Assembly (NCBI RefSeq): GCF_030544485.1 | Contig: NZ_CP130610.1 | Span: 3,472,001-3,536,000, forward strand | From: Halomonas sp. HAL1 | GTDB taxonomy: Bacteria; Pseudomonadota; Gammaproteobacteria; Pseudomonadales; Halomonadaceae | Length of the DNA stretch: 64,000 nt | Reading direction: 5' to 3' | Shown: one piece after another, positions 1 through 10,085 of the stretch | Position numbering within the stretch: position 1 is the first letter of the stretch | Layout of the letters: every line of letters begins with the position of its first letter | Translations under genes and position numbers: made by a program | Notes under the pieces: model-generated | Seen by the model: only the letters and a program-made list of their open reading frames with translations | Told to the model about the DNA's origin: nothing | Databases searched by the model: none

Positions 1-627
1 CCTGACAGCCCCGCCGGGCGCTACCTGCAAGAACACGGCGTCAAACCGGTCGACTTCAACTCCTACGGCTCACGCCGGGGTAACCATGAAGTCATGATGC
101 GCGGCACCTTTGCCAACGTGCGGATCAAAAATGAGATGCTCGACGGCGTGGTTGGTGGTGAGACTCGTCACGTGCCCAGTGGCGAGCAGATGGCCATTTA
201 CGATGCCGCGATGAAGTACAAAGAGGAAGGCAAACCGCTGGTCGTGATTGCCGGTAAAGAGTACGGCACCGGCTCTTCACGGGATTGGGCAGCGAAAGGC
301 ACGCGTCTGTTGGGCGTTCGTGCCGTGATCGCCGAATCCTTTGAGCGCATCCACCGCTCTAACCTGATCGGCATGGGCGTTGTGCCGCTGCAGTTTGCCG
401 AAGGCGAAAGCCGTAAAACGCTGGGCCTAACCGGGGATGAAGAAATTTCGATTGCCGGTTTGAGCGACCTAACGCCAGGTGGCACGGTCAAAGTGATGAT
501 TAAAAATGCCGATGGGGAACGTAGCGTTGATGCCAAGTGCCGAATTGATACGGTAAACGAGCTGGCTTACTACCGTCATGGTGGTATCCTTCACTACGTG
601 CTGCGCAAGATGATCGGCGCAGCCTAA
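1..627 (+). CDS. acnA: Aconitate hydratase A, C-terminal part (5' end outside window)
   Basis: This is the last 208 residues of a [4Fe-4S] aconitase, which interconverts citrate and isocitrate in the cytoplasmic TCA cycle. Frame 1 is open from the first base to the TAA at 625-627, so the gene begins upstream of the window. Seen in the sequence: the swivel-domain (domain 4) signature [13 protein letters not shown], the active-site loop [29 protein letters not shown] and a C-terminus with ILHYVLRKM. The [13 protein letters not shown] context matches AcnA rather than AcnD or AcnB. The cluster-binding cysteines lie outside the window. A strong terminator follows 25 bases after the stop. Confidence 0.95.
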   Translation, partial: PDSPAGRYLQEHGVKPVDFNSYGSRRGNHEVMMRGTFANVRIKNEMLDGVVGGETRHVPSGEQMAIYDAAMKYKEEGKPLVVIAGKEYGTGSSRDWAAKGTRLLGVRAVIAESFERIHRSNLIGMGVVPLQFAEGESRKTLGLTGDEEISIAGLSDLTPGGTVKVMIKNADGERSVDAKCRIDTVNELAYYRHGGILHYVLRKMIGAA

Positions 628-652
628 AGGTAAAACCTACCAATGCTTGCAT

Positions 653-679
653 GCCCCCACTTCGGTGGGGGCTTTTTTT
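653..679 (+). terminator. Rho-independent terminator after acnA
   Basis: An 8-bp perfect GC-rich stem (653-660 with 665-672) closes a TTCG tetraloop and is followed by seven T residues. It ends acnA transcription. The convergent malic enzyme gene stops at 715; on that strand no A-run-derived T tract is present, so it probably works mainly in the plus direction. Confidence 0.9.
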
Positions 680-714
680 GGGCTTGATCTAGCAGATTGC
701 TGATAAGTGCATGC

Positions 715-2400
715 CTAAAAAGCACGGCGGCGGTAAGTGCGGTAATCCGGCGACCAGGACGCCTTTTCAATCAACTCCCGCAGAGTAGTGCCGCTGGTTT
801 TCAGCGCCACGCCGTTCTGCTGCGCCTGGGCAGCCACTTCAAAGGCAATCGACTTGCTGATATCGCGAATACGTGACAGCGGTGGCAGAAGCGCCCCTTT
901 GCCCTCTTTTACCAGCGGTGCTTCACGGGCAAGCGCCCGCGAAGCGCTCATCAGCATCTCATCGGTGACGCGGCTAGCACTGGCGGCAATCACGCCCAAC
1001 CCGATGCCCGGGAAGATATAGGCATTATTGCACTGAGCGATGGGATACGTGCGCCCGTTATGCACCACCGGCGCAAAGGGGCTACCGGTCGCTACCAGCG
1101 CTTGACCATCGGTCCAACGGATAACATCTTCCGGCACCGCCTCTGCTTGCGAGGTCGGGTTGGAGAGCGGCATGATCACGGGGTGCTCACAGCCCGCGTG
1201 CATGGTGCGAACAACCTGCTCGGTGAAAATACCGCGTTGCCCGCAGACTCCGATCAACACCGTTGGTTTGATCTGCGCGATCGTCTCCTCCAGGGCTTGA
1301 CCATTCCAGCCAACCACCACTGAAGGATCATGGGCTAGACGACGCTGGAAGTCGCGCTGCCACGCTTGATCGCTGGTCATCAACCCGTCCCTATCGACGA
1401 TGAAAATACGTGCCCGTGCCTCGCTTTCAGTCAAGCCTTCGGCTTCCATGGCCACCACCACCTGCTCGGCAATCCCACAGCCCGCAGAACCGCCGCCGAC
1501 AAACACTACGCGCTGCTGGGCGATGGTTTCTTCACGTGCCTGGCAAGCCGCCATCAAGGTGCCGACCACCACAGAAGCAGTCCCCTGTACGTCGTCGTTG
1601 AAGCAGCATAGCTCGTCACGATAACGTTCCAGCAATGGCACCGCGTTGGCCTGGGCAAAGTCTTCAAATTGCAGCAGCACGTTAGGCCAACGGCGCTTCA
1701 CAGCGGCAATGAACTCTGCCATGAAAGCATCGTACTCTTCTTGCCCTACCCGCTCATGACGCCAACCCATGTACATGGGGTCATCCAACAGCGCTTTATT
1801 GTTGGTGCCCACATCGATCATGATAGGGAGCGTGTAGGCAGGGCTGATGCCACCACAGGCGGTATACAGCGCCAGCTTACCGATGGGAATTCCCATCCCA
1901 CCGATACCCTGGTCGCCCAGGCCTAGAATGCGCTCACCATCCGTCACCACGATGACTTTAACGTTATCTTTGGTGGCGCTGCGCAGGATGTCATCCATAT
2001 GCTCGCGGTCAGGGTAGCTAATAAACAGCCCGCGGTGATTACGATAAATATTGGAGAATTCCTGACATGCCTGCCCCACCGTGGGGGTATAAATAATCGG
2101 CAGCATCTCTTCCAGATGCTGAGAAACCATACGGAAGTAGAGCGTTTCGTTGTCATCTTGAATAGCGCGCAGATGAATGTGTTTCTCAAGGTCACTATGG
2201 CACTGCTGGTACTGACGATAGACCCGCTCTAGCTGATCCTCAATGGTTTCCACCTTTTGCGGCAGCAAACCAATCAGGTTAAACGCCAGGCGCTCCTGTT
2301 GAGTAAACGCGCTGCCTTTGTTCAATAGCGGCATTTCGAGCAAAGAAGGACCGGCGTAAGGAAGGTATAAAGGGCGTTTACTCTGGGTAGTCATAAGCAT
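715..2400 (-). CDS. maeA: NAD-dependent malic enzyme (SfcA/MaeA type)
   Basis: A 561-residue oxidative decarboxylase that converts L-malate to pyruvate and CO2 with reduction of NAD+ (cofactor inferred from the SfcA-like family). The length is typical of the large-subunit bacterial SfcA class. Seen: the malic N-terminal domain with the catalytic Tyr in [12 protein letters not shown] (about 104), the loop [20 protein letters not shown] with the catalytic Lys near 174, metal ligands in QFEDF (246-247) and FNDDVQGTA (269-270), and the Rossmann motif [12 protein letters not shown] (about 300-311). ATG at 2400 and a second in-frame ATG at 2394 are both possible; a purine-rich AAAAAGAGA lies just upstream and fits either. 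The gene stands alone, convergent with acnA. Confidence 0.93.
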   Translation of the reverse strand: MLMTTQSKRPLYLPYAGPSLLEMPLLNKGSAFTQQERLAFNLIGLLPQKVETIEDQLERVYRQYQQCHSDLEKHIHLRAIQDDNETLYFRMVSQHLEEMLPIIYTPTVGQACQEFSNIYRNHRGLFISYPDREHMDDILRSATKDNVKVIVVTDGERILGLGDQGIGGMGIPIGKLALYTACGGISPAYTLPIMIDVGTNNKALLDDPMYMGWRHERVGQEEYDAFMAEFIAAVKRRWPNVLLQFEDFAQANAVPLLERYRDELCCFNDDVQGTASVVVGTLMAACQAREETIAQQRVVFVGGGSAGCGIAEQVVVAMEAEGLTESEARARIFIVDRDGLMTSDQAWQRDFQRRLAHDPSVVVGWNGQALEETIAQIKPTVLIGVCGQRGIFTEQVVRTMHAGCEHPVIMPLSNPTSQAEAVPEDVIRWTDGQALVATGSPFAPVVHNGRTYPIAQCNNAYIFPGIGLGVIAASASRVTDEMLMSASRALAREAPLVKEGKGALLPPLSRIRDISKSIAFEVAAQAQQNGVALKTSGTTLRELIEKASWSPDYRTYRRRAF

Positions 2401-2520
2401 TCTCTTTTTATGTCAATCACTGCTGCAATGCAGCAACATCGGGCGTTTGCGGCGTTTGGGCTTAATGTAACATGCTCCTGCTACAAAGGTAGAAGAGAGC
2501 GACGTTGTTAACATACAAAC

Positions 2521-2550
2521 GCCCCGGTTGAATGGGCTTCAAACCGGGGC
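2521..2550 (-). terminator. Hairpin downstream of the YeeE-type gene
   Basis: A 9-bp stem GCCCCGGTT/AACCGGGGC (2521-2529 with 2542-2550) surrounds a 12-base loop. On the minus strand it is followed by GTTTG, a weak T tract. It sits about 80 bases past the stop of the transporter gene and upstream of maeA, so it probably separates the two transcripts. Confidence 0.6.
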
Positions 2551-2630
2551 GTCATCTATTTATCTACCCATCTGCCGCCTATTTACTTATTCCTTAACTA
2601 CTTGGCTACTTGAGGAGCGCTAAGTCAGCA

Positions 2631-3842
2631 TTAACTCGTTTTAGCGGTTGGCTTTCGGCCTTCTACGCCGTTAAAAAAGAAAGGCCTTAATTTAACACCC
2701 AGCATATTGCCGGCGAACGCAGCAACCAACCACACCCAGCCATGCAGGCTGCCAGACGCAATGCCGCTGAAGTAGGCGCCGATATTGCAGCCATACGCCA
2801 AGCGGGCGCCATACCCCAACAGGAGGCCACCAACGATTGCCGCCAGTAGAGATTTCAATGGAATCTTGAAGTTAGGCGCAAAGCGACCGGCCAAGCTGGC
2901 GGCGGCAAGTGCCCCCAGCATAATGCCGACGTTCATTACCGTAGTGATATCGCTCCATACGCTGGCTTCAAGCGCTGCTGCATTACCCGGCGCTTGCCAA
3001 TAGCCCCATTGGCTTACATCGCCACCAACGAGCGCATAGCTCTTTGCACCCCACAGTGCGAACGCGGAGGTAATTCCCCATGGGCGGCCAGCCAGGGCCA
3101 AGGTGACGAAATTCAGTAACGCCAACGCCACGGCACCCGCCACCAATGGCCAAGGCCCTGTCAGCCAACGCTCAGCACTTTGTTTATTGACGGCAGGCGC
3201 CTGCTCTAACTGACCATGGCGGCGCTTCTCCATCACCCAGGTGAAAGCAGCAATCGCAGCAAACAGCACCAGGCTAATCGCCACCCCGCCACTGACACCA
3301 GCCACGTTGACCAGTGATACCGGCTGAAAGGCCGGCAAACTCTGCCACCAGGCAAAATGCGCCGAGCCAATCACCGAGCCGACAATAAAGAACACCAAGG
3401 TGATCAACATACGTGCGTTACCACCGCCCGCTGTAAAAAGCGTACCAGAGGCACACCCACCGCCTAACTGCATACCCAGCCCGAATAAGAATGCCCCCAC
3501 CAGCACGGAGATACCGATAGGCGCGACAAAGCCCGACACTTCATTACCAAAAAGCGTGCCCACTCCCAACGCAGGGAAAAACAGCACCACCACAATCGCC
3601 AGCATCACCATCTGGGCACGCAAGCCACGCCCTCGCCGTTCGGTAATAAATACCCGCCACGCCGAGGTAAAGCCAAAAGCAGCATGATAAAGCACCATGC
3701 CAAACAGCCCACCGACAATCATCAACAGGCCCGTATTGGCCTCAAATACCACCCCTATAAGCAACGCGCCAAGCACGATCGCCGCAGTGGCGATAAGCGG
3801 CACGCGGTAACTCTGCGGCGCAGCAGCCGTCGTTGTAGACAT
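2631..3842 (-). CDS. YeeE/YedE family (TsuA-type) thiosulfate or sulfur-compound permease
   Basis: A 403-residue polytopic inner-membrane protein of the YeeE/YedE (TsuA) family, whose characterised members import thiosulfate through conserved cysteines. Seen: many hydrophobic helices across the whole length and two pseudo-symmetric signature sites, LGGGCASGTLF (Cys near 130) and YGCNIGAYFSGI (Cys near 352), which are the expected relay cysteines. The start ATG at 3842 has a good AAAGGTGA ribosome-binding site. The TusA-like YeeD partner that often follows yeeE in enterobacteria is absent here, so the substrate is inferred from the family only. The gene looks monocistronic, with hairpins or gaps on both sides. 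Confidence 0.85.
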   Translation of the reverse strand: MSTTTAAAPQSYRVPLIATAAIVLGALLIGVVFEANTGLLMIVGGLFGMVLYHAAFGFTSAWRVFITERRGRGLRAQMVMLAIVVVLFFPALGVGTLFGNEVSGFVAPIGISVLVGAFLFGLGMQLGGGCASGTLFTAGGGNARMLITLVFFIVGSVIGSAHFAWWQSLPAFQPVSLVNVAGVSGGVAISLVLFAAIAAFTWVMEKRRHGQLEQAPAVNKQSAERWLTGPWPLVAGAVALALLNFVTLALAGRPWGITSAFALWGAKSYALVGGDVSQWGYWQAPGNAAALEASVWSDITTVMNVGIMLGALAAASLAGRFAPNFKIPLKSLLAAIVGGLLLGYGARLAYGCNIGAYFSGIASGSLHGWVWLVAAFAGNMLGVKLRPFFFNGVEGRKPTAKTS

Positions 3843-3998
3843 ATATTCACCTTTATCAATGCCAAAAGCGCCTCTTCACGAACAGGCGCTTCCAGACAGA
3901 ATGGATCCAGTTAGTACGGATAATGATGACAAGCTTAACGCTGCTAATAATCGGCGTACAATTATTTGTGCAGCGGTATTTATGACGATTAACACTAT

Positions 3999-5012
3999 TT
4001 ACTGGCTTTCTTCCTCTCGAGTGACGTATAGCCTGTTCACCAACACAAACGCCACCACCGTCAGCGGTGCGGCCAAAATCAGGCCGGCTAAACCAAACAG
4101 AGTACTGGCTGCAAACAGCGAAAATAGCAGCATCGCTGGAGGCAAGTGAACAGCGCGCTGCTGTACCAGCGGCTGTAAAATATTGCCCTCTACCTGCTGA
4201 ATAACCGTATACGCAATCAGCACAAATAGCGTGGTTTGAGGACTCACAGTGAAGGCAAGCAACAACGCAGGAATAGCAGCGATCAGGGGCCCCACCAGTG
4301 GCACAAAATCCAATAGCCCCGCCACCAACCCCAAGCCAAGCGGCGCAGGTACGCCTAACAGCCACATGCTGACACCCACTAAGAGCCCCGTGACCACCAT
4401 GGCCACTAACTGCCCGCCCAGCCAATAGCGAAGCGCCTTACCGCTCTCATCCAGCGCTTCACCCAAACGTGGACGGCTTTTAATGGGCGCGAGTAGCAAT
4501 AAACCACGGCGATAAAGACCCGGCTGTGCAGCCAAATAAACCATACCGACGATAAGTGCGAAAAAGCTGACAACACTGCCCCCCATAGAGACCACTACCA
4601 TCCCCACTTGAGAAATACCGTTACCAAACAGGTCGCCCGCCCGCTCTGCCGCGTTATCAACCAATGGCGCTAGCTGCGACCCTTCAAGCCTTTCCTGAAG
4701 CTGTTCCCATGCCTCGGGTAACAGTACAGCCAGCGATTCCAACTCAGCAGACACCTGCGCGCCAAATGCCCAACTAACTAAGCCTAGCGCCAGGGTTAGC
4801 GTAATAATCACCGTTAACAGTGCCAGCCACCGGGGCACGCCTAGCCTCAAAAGTGGCGTCATACCCGTTTGCAATATACAGGCGCCCACCACCGCGCCAA
4901 AAATCAGGATCAGTAGCCCAACAAGCTTCCAAAGCATTAACGCGACGACCACCAGCGTTAAGGCTATCAATGCACATTCCGTAAACGACTGATGTCGATA
5001 CCTTGACCGCAT
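3999..5012 (-). CDS. AI-2E family transporter (PerM-like permease)
   Basis: An inner-membrane protein of about 337 residues in the AI-2E (UPF0118/PerM) family. Members have been linked to autoinducer-2 export and Na+/H+ antiport, but many have no known substrate. Seen: paired N-terminal helices, a periplasmic-facing polar segment (roughly residues 80-150), then clustered helices ending in the family-typical block GVPAPLGLGLVAGLLDFVPL and VEGNILQPLVQ. The frame is open upstream to 5126, but ATG at 5012 is preferred: it begins the first membrane-proximal segment and has AAAGGGAA (5021-5028 on the plus strand as its complement) at good spacing. Confidence 0.85.
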   Translation of the reverse strand: MRSRYRHQSFTECALIALTLVVVALMLWKLVGLLILIFGAVVGACILQTGMTPLLRLGVPRWLALLTVIITLTLALGLVSWAFGAQVSAELESLAVLLPEAWEQLQERLEGSQLAPLVDNAAERAGDLFGNGISQVGMVVVSMGGSVVSFFALIVGMVYLAAQPGLYRRGLLLLAPIKSRPRLGEALDESGKALRYWLGGQLVAMVVTGLLVGVSMWLLGVPAPLGLGLVAGLLDFVPLVGPLIAAIPALLLAFTVSPQTTLFVLIAYTVIQQVEGNILQPLVQQRAVHLPPAMLLFSLFAASTLFGLAGLILAAPLTVVAFVLVNRLYVTREEESQ

Positions 5013-5220
5013 ACAATATTCCCTTTGTGGATGCGTTGCTTTTGCGAAGCTAAGTACGTATCTGAGAAATACATAGCCTACGTGATAAGCACTATAGGAC
5101 ATCAGCACAACTCTGCTCATGCACAACCATGCTCATTCAGTTAATGACTGACGCCCCCGATTGAAGGCTGAGCTGTCACTAACAGCCTCGTTAGCAGCAA
5201 AGCGCGAGGCCCGAAACAAA

Positions 5221-5250
5221 CGAAGCCCTTTCCAAGCGGAAGGGGCTTCG
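5221..5250 (-). terminator. Terminator downstream of trpS
   Basis: A stem of about 13 bp with one mismatch (CGAAGCCC... pairing with GGGGCTTCG) and an AAGC loop lies 55 bases past the trpS stop. On the minus strand it is followed by TTTGTTTC. It is the most likely trpS terminator. The rest of 5013-5304 shows no gene. Confidence 0.7.
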
Positions 5251-5304
5251 TCGTTACTGCTAGATGACTGACAGGTCACTACTGTGAATGGCAGTATTCA
5301 GATA

Positions 5305-6327
5305 TTAAACAAACCGTCCCAGGCCAACGGCAGCACGTAAGCGATCCATCGTTACTGCCGCTTCTTCGCGCGCCCGCTCTGCGCCTTTCTGAAGTACCGC
5401 TTCAATATGAGCGGGATCTTCCATTAACGCGTTATAGCGTTCACGGGGCGCGCTTAAGTGAGCGTTCAAATACTCAAACACTTGGTTCTTCGCATCACCC
5501 CAGCTAATGCCTGCGGCATACTGCTCACGGAGACTGGCGGTCTCTTGCGCCGTCGCAAAAGCGGAGTAAATCTGAAACAGCGTGCAGGTGTCCGGATCTT
5601 TCGGCTCACCGGGCTCCAGTGAGTTGGTCTTGATCTTACGTACCAGCTTTTGCAGCTTTTTCTCAGGAGCAAAGAGCGGAATCGTATTATCGTAGCTTTT
5701 GGACATCTTGCGCCCATCCAAACCATTCAGAAGCTGCGTTTTCTCGTCAACGACGGCTTCTGGGAGGACAAAATGCTGGCCCTTGTAGAGATGATTAAAG
5801 CGCCCGGCGATATCACGGGCCATTTCGATATGCTGAATCTGATCACGCCCTACCGGCACCTTATTGGCGTTAAACATTAGAATATCCGCCGCCATTAGCA
5901 CAGGGTAGCCAAACAGCCCCATGGTGATGCCTTTATCCGGGTCTTGGTTTTCCGCCTCTTCGTTCTCAGCCACCGCCGCTTTATACGCATGGGCGCGGTT
6001 CATCAGGCCTTTGGCGCAGACGCAAGAGAGCATCCAGGTAAGCTCAGGAATTTCCAAAATATCCGACTGGCGATAAAAAATGGCATTGTCGGTATCTAGC
6101 CCCAGCGCTAGCCAAGTGGCGGCAATTTCCAAGCGAGACTCCTGCACACGCTTCGGATCAGGGCATTTGATCAAGGCATGGTAGTCAGCCAAAAAATAGA
6201 ACGACTGAACGTTGGGATCTTGACTGGCCTCGATAGCAGGCTTGATCGCCCCTACATAGTTGCCCAAATGGGGCGTGCCGGTGGTGGTGATACCGGTAAG
6301 AACGCGGGTTTTGGCGGTCTGGCTCAT
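5305..6327 (-). CDS. trpS: Tryptophanyl-tRNA synthetase
   Basis: A 340-residue class Ic aminoacyl-tRNA synthetase that charges tRNA-Trp in the cytoplasm. Seen: the HIGH-type motif TGTPHLGN (residues 16-23), the tryptophan pocket region around [13 protein letters not shown], an insert rich in acidic residues (about 119-133) as in long gammaproteobacterial TrpS, and a perfect KMSKS loop (207-211). The open frame extends to a TTG at 6348, but ATG at 6327 gives the usual N-terminus ([13 protein letters not shown]). It stands between a terminator and the pilin operon and appears independent of both. Confidence 0.95.
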   Translation of the reverse strand: MSQTAKTRVLTGITTTGTPHLGNYVGAIKPAIEASQDPNVQSFYFLADYHALIKCPDPKRVQESRLEIAATWLALGLDTDNAIFYRQSDILEIPELTWMLSCVCAKGLMNRAHAYKAAVAENEEAENQDPDKGITMGLFGYPVLMAADILMFNANKVPVGRDQIQHIEMARDIAGRFNHLYKGQHFVLPEAVVDEKTQLLNGLDGRKMSKSYDNTIPLFAPEKKLQKLVRKIKTNSLEPGEPKDPDTCTLFQIYSAFATAQETASLREQYAAGISWGDAKNQVFEYLNAHLSAPRERYNALMEDPAHIEAVLQKGAERAREEAAVTMDRLRAAVGLGRFV

Positions 6328-6391
6328 GGTTTTCAGGCTCTTAAGCAAATACCGCTATGATAACGTGCACCTAGGCGCGTGGCGAATGACG

Positions 6392-8125
6392 TTATTGCCA
6401 GCCAATTAAATCCCAGACATCGTCAGGGTTTCCAAAAGCCCCTCCAAGCAGCTCGTCATACACAATACTTCCGTCACCACTCACGTTAACGCTGCGCCCT
6501 CTTACGCTACCAAAAAAGTTAGCACCGGAATTGACCGAAACATTTGTATAAGGCGCATACACATTAGCTACTACACGGTTACTTGAGTTGAAATCCACCC
6601 CACTACCTGAGCCCTGATAGCCCGAAAAAAGAGAGAATGTCGCTTGGCCGTTGCTGTTAATTGAGTTAACTTCAGGCTCAATATTTAGTACGCTTCCAAA
6701 ATTTACCTTACCTGCAACAAAAACGGTTAAACTCGAGTCTATATCAATCACTAGACCAGCACCACCACCCCCCATTGTGAAATCACCGCCTACTACGAGC
6801 ACCACATTCCCACCTGTAATTTGTAACTTAGATTTACTAGCCATATTCAAATCATCAACATAGTAGATTCTGGCTGCTTCTCCAAATAAAGTATCGTCGC
6901 TCGGCACAGCTCCATTAACATGTTCGTGAATATCACTACCACTAACTGATATAGAACTGGGTGTCATCGTTATATCCACAACGCCATCATTGACCACCAC
7001 ATCGCCAATTGAGGCAAGATCATTTTGATAGCGAGCAATCTCCTCACTCAAAGTGTTACCTGCGAAGTCAACGATATCACAAGGCTGCGAATCAATTTCT
7101 GATATTGAAACTGACGTATGCGGAAAGAAATTACTGCGGTTATCTTCATCAATATGCCCTTCAGGCGGATTCCACTGAGGATCACCTGGACTAGAAACGC
7201 CTCTTTGAGCATATATACCCTTACCTACACTTGCCCCCCATGTTAAGCTAACGATTCCTTGTGCTCTGACCACGCCATCAACTCTTGTACTACTGCCGAA
7301 GATTACGTCTGCACGGCTTTCAGCATTTCTCTGTACGTACCCACCTCCAGCATTTAGATATATCGTTTGATTAGCCAAGATGCTCCCAAAAACCTTTGAA
7401 GAGCCATTTAAGGTAACAGTACCAAGAGCTTCTATACCGCCATGAATATGCTCGCTACCACCAAGAACCACGTTTGCATTTGCAGAAGTAGTACGCACAA
7501 GTGGAATATCCTGCTCAGCAAAACTGCCGGGCTGTCCCTCAACCCACCCTCCCACACCTGAGTTATAGCTACTGAAAGTCGAACCTCCACTAGATTGAAC
7601 GCCTTCACAGCCGACTATTGGTGATTCAAAGGGGAGCGAACTAGCACCGCCACTATCACCGTCATTACCTTCACCATCGTTATCGTCACCTCCCAAACCA
7701 ACATCTTCGCTTCCCTTTTTATAAGTTGCGACCGTTTCCCCAACAGCATCGTTGTTTGTTCCTTGGTCTATCATCGTAATAATGATTTCATCGTTATTTT
7801 TTTCAACTTTAACTGCTTTAACAATAGAACCAAGCCCCTCTATTCCTTCTAAAGAATCTAAAATATTACGCTCATACTCTTCGTAACAACTTGCATTATT
7901 CTCACATTCTGTATTATAAATCTCATCCAAAAGGCTTTGAGACTCATTCTTTCTAAACTCCGACATCATACTGTCGGAGTTCATTTTGGCTTGGACTGAA
8001 GCGCGATAATTCCCAGCTAGCTGCTCATCAATCAATGCGCTCTGCATACCAGACATACCTAACATTAGCGATCCGGAGAGAAGCGCCATAACAACGACCA
8101 AGGCAGCACCTTGCTGGTTATTCAT
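6392..8125 (-). CDS. pilX: PilX-like minor pilin with long repetitive C-terminal domain
   Basis: A 577-residue protein. The N-terminus (GAALVVVMALLSGSLMLGM, then SALIDEQLAGNYRA) is the PilX N-terminal domain, a type IV pilus minor-pilin membrane helix. Typical PilX proteins are about 170-200 residues. Here, after an acidic linker (about residues 145-165, DDNDGEGNDGDSGG), follow some 400 residues of short repeats alternating V/I/L with N/G (for example VFGSILANQTIYLN and VVLVVGGDFTMGGGGAG), suggesting a beta-solenoid-like pilus-tip domain. It is the last gene of the minor pilin operon, 8 bases after pilW, with an AGGTGA ribosome-binding site. No pilY1 follows. Assignment of the N-terminus is firm; the role of the C-terminus is inference. 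Confidence 0.75.
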   Translation of the reverse strand: MNNQQGAALVVVMALLSGSLMLGMSGMQSALIDEQLAGNYRASVQAKMNSDSMMSEFRKNESQSLLDEIYNTECENNASCYEEYERNILDSLEGIEGLGSIVKAVKVEKNNDEIIITMIDQGTNNDAVGETVATYKKGSEDVGLGGDDNDGEGNDGDSGGASSLPFESPIVGCEGVQSSGGSTFSSYNSGVGGWVEGQPGSFAEQDIPLVRTTSANANVVLGGSEHIHGGIEALGTVTLNGSSKVFGSILANQTIYLNAGGGYVQRNAESRADVIFGSSTRVDGVVRAQGIVSLTWGASVGKGIYAQRGVSSPGDPQWNPPEGHIDEDNRSNFFPHTSVSISEIDSQPCDIVDFAGNTLSEEIARYQNDLASIGDVVVNDGVVDITMTPSSISVSGSDIHEHVNGAVPSDDTLFGEAARIYYVDDLNMASKSKLQITGGNVVLVVGGDFTMGGGGAGLVIDIDSSLTVFVAGKVNFGSVLNIEPEVNSINSNGQATFSLFSGYQGSGSGVDFNSSNRVVANVYAPYTNVSVNSGANFFGSVRGRSVNVSGDGSIVYDELLGGAFGNPDDVWDLIGWQ

Positions 8126-8133
8126 ATCTTCAC

Positions 8134-8670
8134 CTATAAAAATGCTTCTACCCTATTTTGGATGCGGAGCACGATTTCTTCGTAAATTTCGCCTTCATTT
8201 TTGGCAAGCCTAATGACTAATTTATAAAGCCCACCGCCACCTTCTTCTTTAAGCAAAAATGATGCAGCACTATCGTCGTAAAAGCCTTCTACCAGCGGCT
8301 CAGATTGCCCCCACTCACTTTCACTTTCACATTTATTACTAACGCTTAAAGAAAATCTTCCGTTTGTTTCAGATAAAAAATATATTCTTTCCAGAAGCTC
8401 ATCTTTATTGCAATCGTCGCCAGGGTGTAATGAAAACTTCATAGCTGCATTATTTGGTTCTGCGTCAATATGTGTTGCAGATCGGACATCCTGAACCAAT
8501 GCTCCCGTAATAAAAATTAACGCTTCTTGTTTACGGCTTAACTCATCCACTATTCTGAACGTTTGAAAAGTGGTCAGAAATAGTTGGCCAGCTCCTAAAA
8601 CAATAACTGTGCCAATTGTCATTGCTACCATTAACTCAACCAGGGTAAACCCGCTTTCAGAACACCTCAT
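8134..8670 (-). CDS. pilW: Type IV pilus minor pilin PilW
   Basis: A 178-residue prepilin-like protein. Seen: a short leader with the class III signal SGFTLVELMVAMTIGTVIV (processed by PilD between G and F, Glu at +5) and a first hydrophobic helix followed by the polar FRIVDELSRKQEAL, as in PilW. Minor pilins prime assembly of the type IV pilus in the inner membrane and may sit at its tip. Its ATG overlaps the pilV stop by four bases (ATGA), and an AGAGG site lies just upstream, so translation is probably coupled. Two cysteines in the C-terminal part could form a disulfide in the periplasm. Confidence 0.82.
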   Translation of the reverse strand: MRCSESGFTLVELMVAMTIGTVIVLGAGQLFLTTFQTFRIVDELSRKQEALIFITGALVQDVRSATHIDAEPNNAAMKFSLHPGDDCNKDELLERIYFLSETNGRFSLSVSNKCESESEWGQSEPLVEGFYDDSAASFLLKEEGGGGLYKLVIRLAKNEGEIYEEIVLRIQNRVEAFL

Positions 8671-9083
8671 GGCAGAACCTCTAGGTTCGGCAAACGAAAG
8701 AAGTAATCTAGCTTGTCGTTGTCATCATTACTTAACGCCAAGGTGACGGTGAACTGGCATCTATCGTCACTAGCTTGATCAATTATACTTTGCGCCTCAA
8801 GCGCGTTGCGCAGCGGCGAATCGTCGTTATTCAACCACTGGTCACGCCATTTCTCTTGAACCTCATCGACGACGATAACGTCGCAATTATTGCCGGGTTG
8901 AAGCGTTGCCCAAAGCCGTTCATAGGCATCCACAGCTGCAACACTTGCCACCGAACGCTGGTAACCGGCATTGGCACTTTGCAGCGCTTTAAGCTGCATA
9001 GCCGCCACACCGAGTAGGCCAACGGATAGAACCACCAGCGCGATCAATGCTTCAATTAAACTAAAACCGCGCTGATGGATCAT
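8667..9083 (-). CDS. pilV: Type IV pilus minor pilin PilV
   Basis: A 138-residue prepilin-like protein with the signal QRGFSLIEALIALVVLSVGL and the PilV-typical continuation LGVAAMQLKALQSANAGYQRS. The frame is open to 9185, but ATG at 9083 is chosen because it gives a short positively charged leader (MIHQRG) and overlaps the fimT stop as ATGA. It is a structural or priming component of the type IV pilus, made in the inner membrane and processed by the prepilin peptidase, which is not in this window. Confidence 0.83.
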   Translation of the reverse strand: MIHQRGFSLIEALIALVVLSVGLLGVAAMQLKALQSANAGYQRSVASVAAVDAYERLWATLQPGNNCDVIVVDEVQEKWRDQWLNNDDSPLRNALEAQSIIDQASDDRCQFTVTLALSNDDNDKLDYFFRLPNLEVLP

Positions 9084-9580
9084 AGCTCTAAGTCCTTTCT
9101 TCGAATGCTGCCGGTTATATTTATAGCAAGCGTAATCGAGGCCTCTTCCTCCAGCTGTCGCTGCGGGCTGAGTGTGATATGGCAAGGACTAGAGCATTTA
9201 TCAATATTAGCGTCACCCAAGTTTAGGAAGGTAAGCGAGAATGTTTGATCAGGCATAGTTATATTAGCCGTCCGCCCCACTCGCATGGTTTCCTCCTCGC
9301 TTTTCACCCAGTAACACCAGCGGAGACTATCATTGTCTTCGACCATGCCCTCAAGCCCACCGCACTCACCGGGCGGTAAGAACTCAACCGTGACGTTCTG
9401 GCGCTGTTTAATCGCCTCGCTACGGGCAAAACTTAGCACGGAGACCATTTCATTGACGTCAGCAGACAGCTGCTGGCGGGTAAGGAAATCCGAAAATGCG
9501 GGCACCGTCATCACAGCGATGATCGTTGCGATCAACAGCGTAATTAGCAATTCAATGAGCGTAAAGCCTCGTTGGGACAT
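9080..9580 (-). CDS. fimT: GspH/FimT family pseudopilin
   Basis: A 166-residue prepilin with the leader MSQRG and the signal FTLIELLITLLIATIIAVM. The following block SDFLTRQQLSADVNEMVS and LSFARSEAIKQRQNVTV is the GspH/FimT family hallmark. FimT or FimU proteins act as minor pilins, and some bind DNA for natural uptake; this sequence alone does not settle which role applies. The start lies 3 bases after the stop of the pilE-like gene and overlaps pilV at the other end. Confidence 0.82.
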   Translation of the reverse strand: MSQRGFTLIELLITLLIATIIAVMTVPAFSDFLTRQQLSADVNEMVSVLSFARSEAIKQRQNVTVEFLPPGECGGLEGMVEDNDSLRWCYWVKSEEETMRVGRTANITMPDQTFSLTFLNLGDANIDKCSSPCHITLSPQRQLEEEASITLAINITGSIRRKDLEL

Positions 9581-9583
9581 AAG

Positions 9584-10006
9584 TTACCAACACTCAGGCG
9601 TATTATTGTCGCCATTAGGCCCTTTTTGACCGTTGCTCTCTATCCAGAGTGTTTTACAACCGGCTGGAACATTGATTCCTTCTTGCGCCTCTAGACGATA
9701 TGTCAAACCCGACTCTGTCAGCCGTATCAAGGGATAAACACCATCAGGTGACGCTTTCGTTTCAAAGCATTCTTCTTTATAAATATAATTCGAGGTATAA
9801 CAGCGTTCCATTTCTAGAGCTGCCTGCATAAGGCCGGACTTACCGTCAGTGAGACGACTACGCTCTACATAGCTAGCATAATTCGGGTAGGCAATGGTCG
9901 CGAAGATGCCAATTATCGCGACCACAACCAGCAATTCGATCAAAGTAAAACCACGCTGGCCGTTCTGGAAAAAATGGCCAGTAATTAAATCAGAAACATT
10001 AGACAC
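9584..10006 (-). CDS. pilE: PilE-like type IV minor pilin
   Basis: A prepilin of about 140 residues with the signal [24 protein letters not shown] and the PilE-type continuation [20 protein letters not shown]. Four cysteines follow, including the last-but-one residue, consistent with a disulfide-bonded D-region. The frame is open to 10099, into the ispH 3' end. A GTG at 10006 is preferred because AGGAG lies 8 bases upstream, giving a 19-residue leader that is still long for this class. It is the first gene of the minor pilin operon (pilE, fimT, pilV, pilW, pilX). Size suggests a minor rather than the major pilin. Confidence 0.75.
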   Translation of the reverse strand: MSNVSDLITGHFFQNGQRGFTLIELLVVVAIIGIFATIAYPNYASYVERSRLTDGKSGLMQAALEMERCYTSNYIYKEECFETKASPDGVYPLIRLTESGLTYRLEAQEGINVPAGCKTLWIESNGQKGPNGDNNTPECW

Positions 10007-10085
10007 GCAGCTCTGCTCCTGTATTAGTTGGCTCATACATCCAGTATGTCGCAAACTAATACGCTTTGCATCACGAAGCCTAAGA

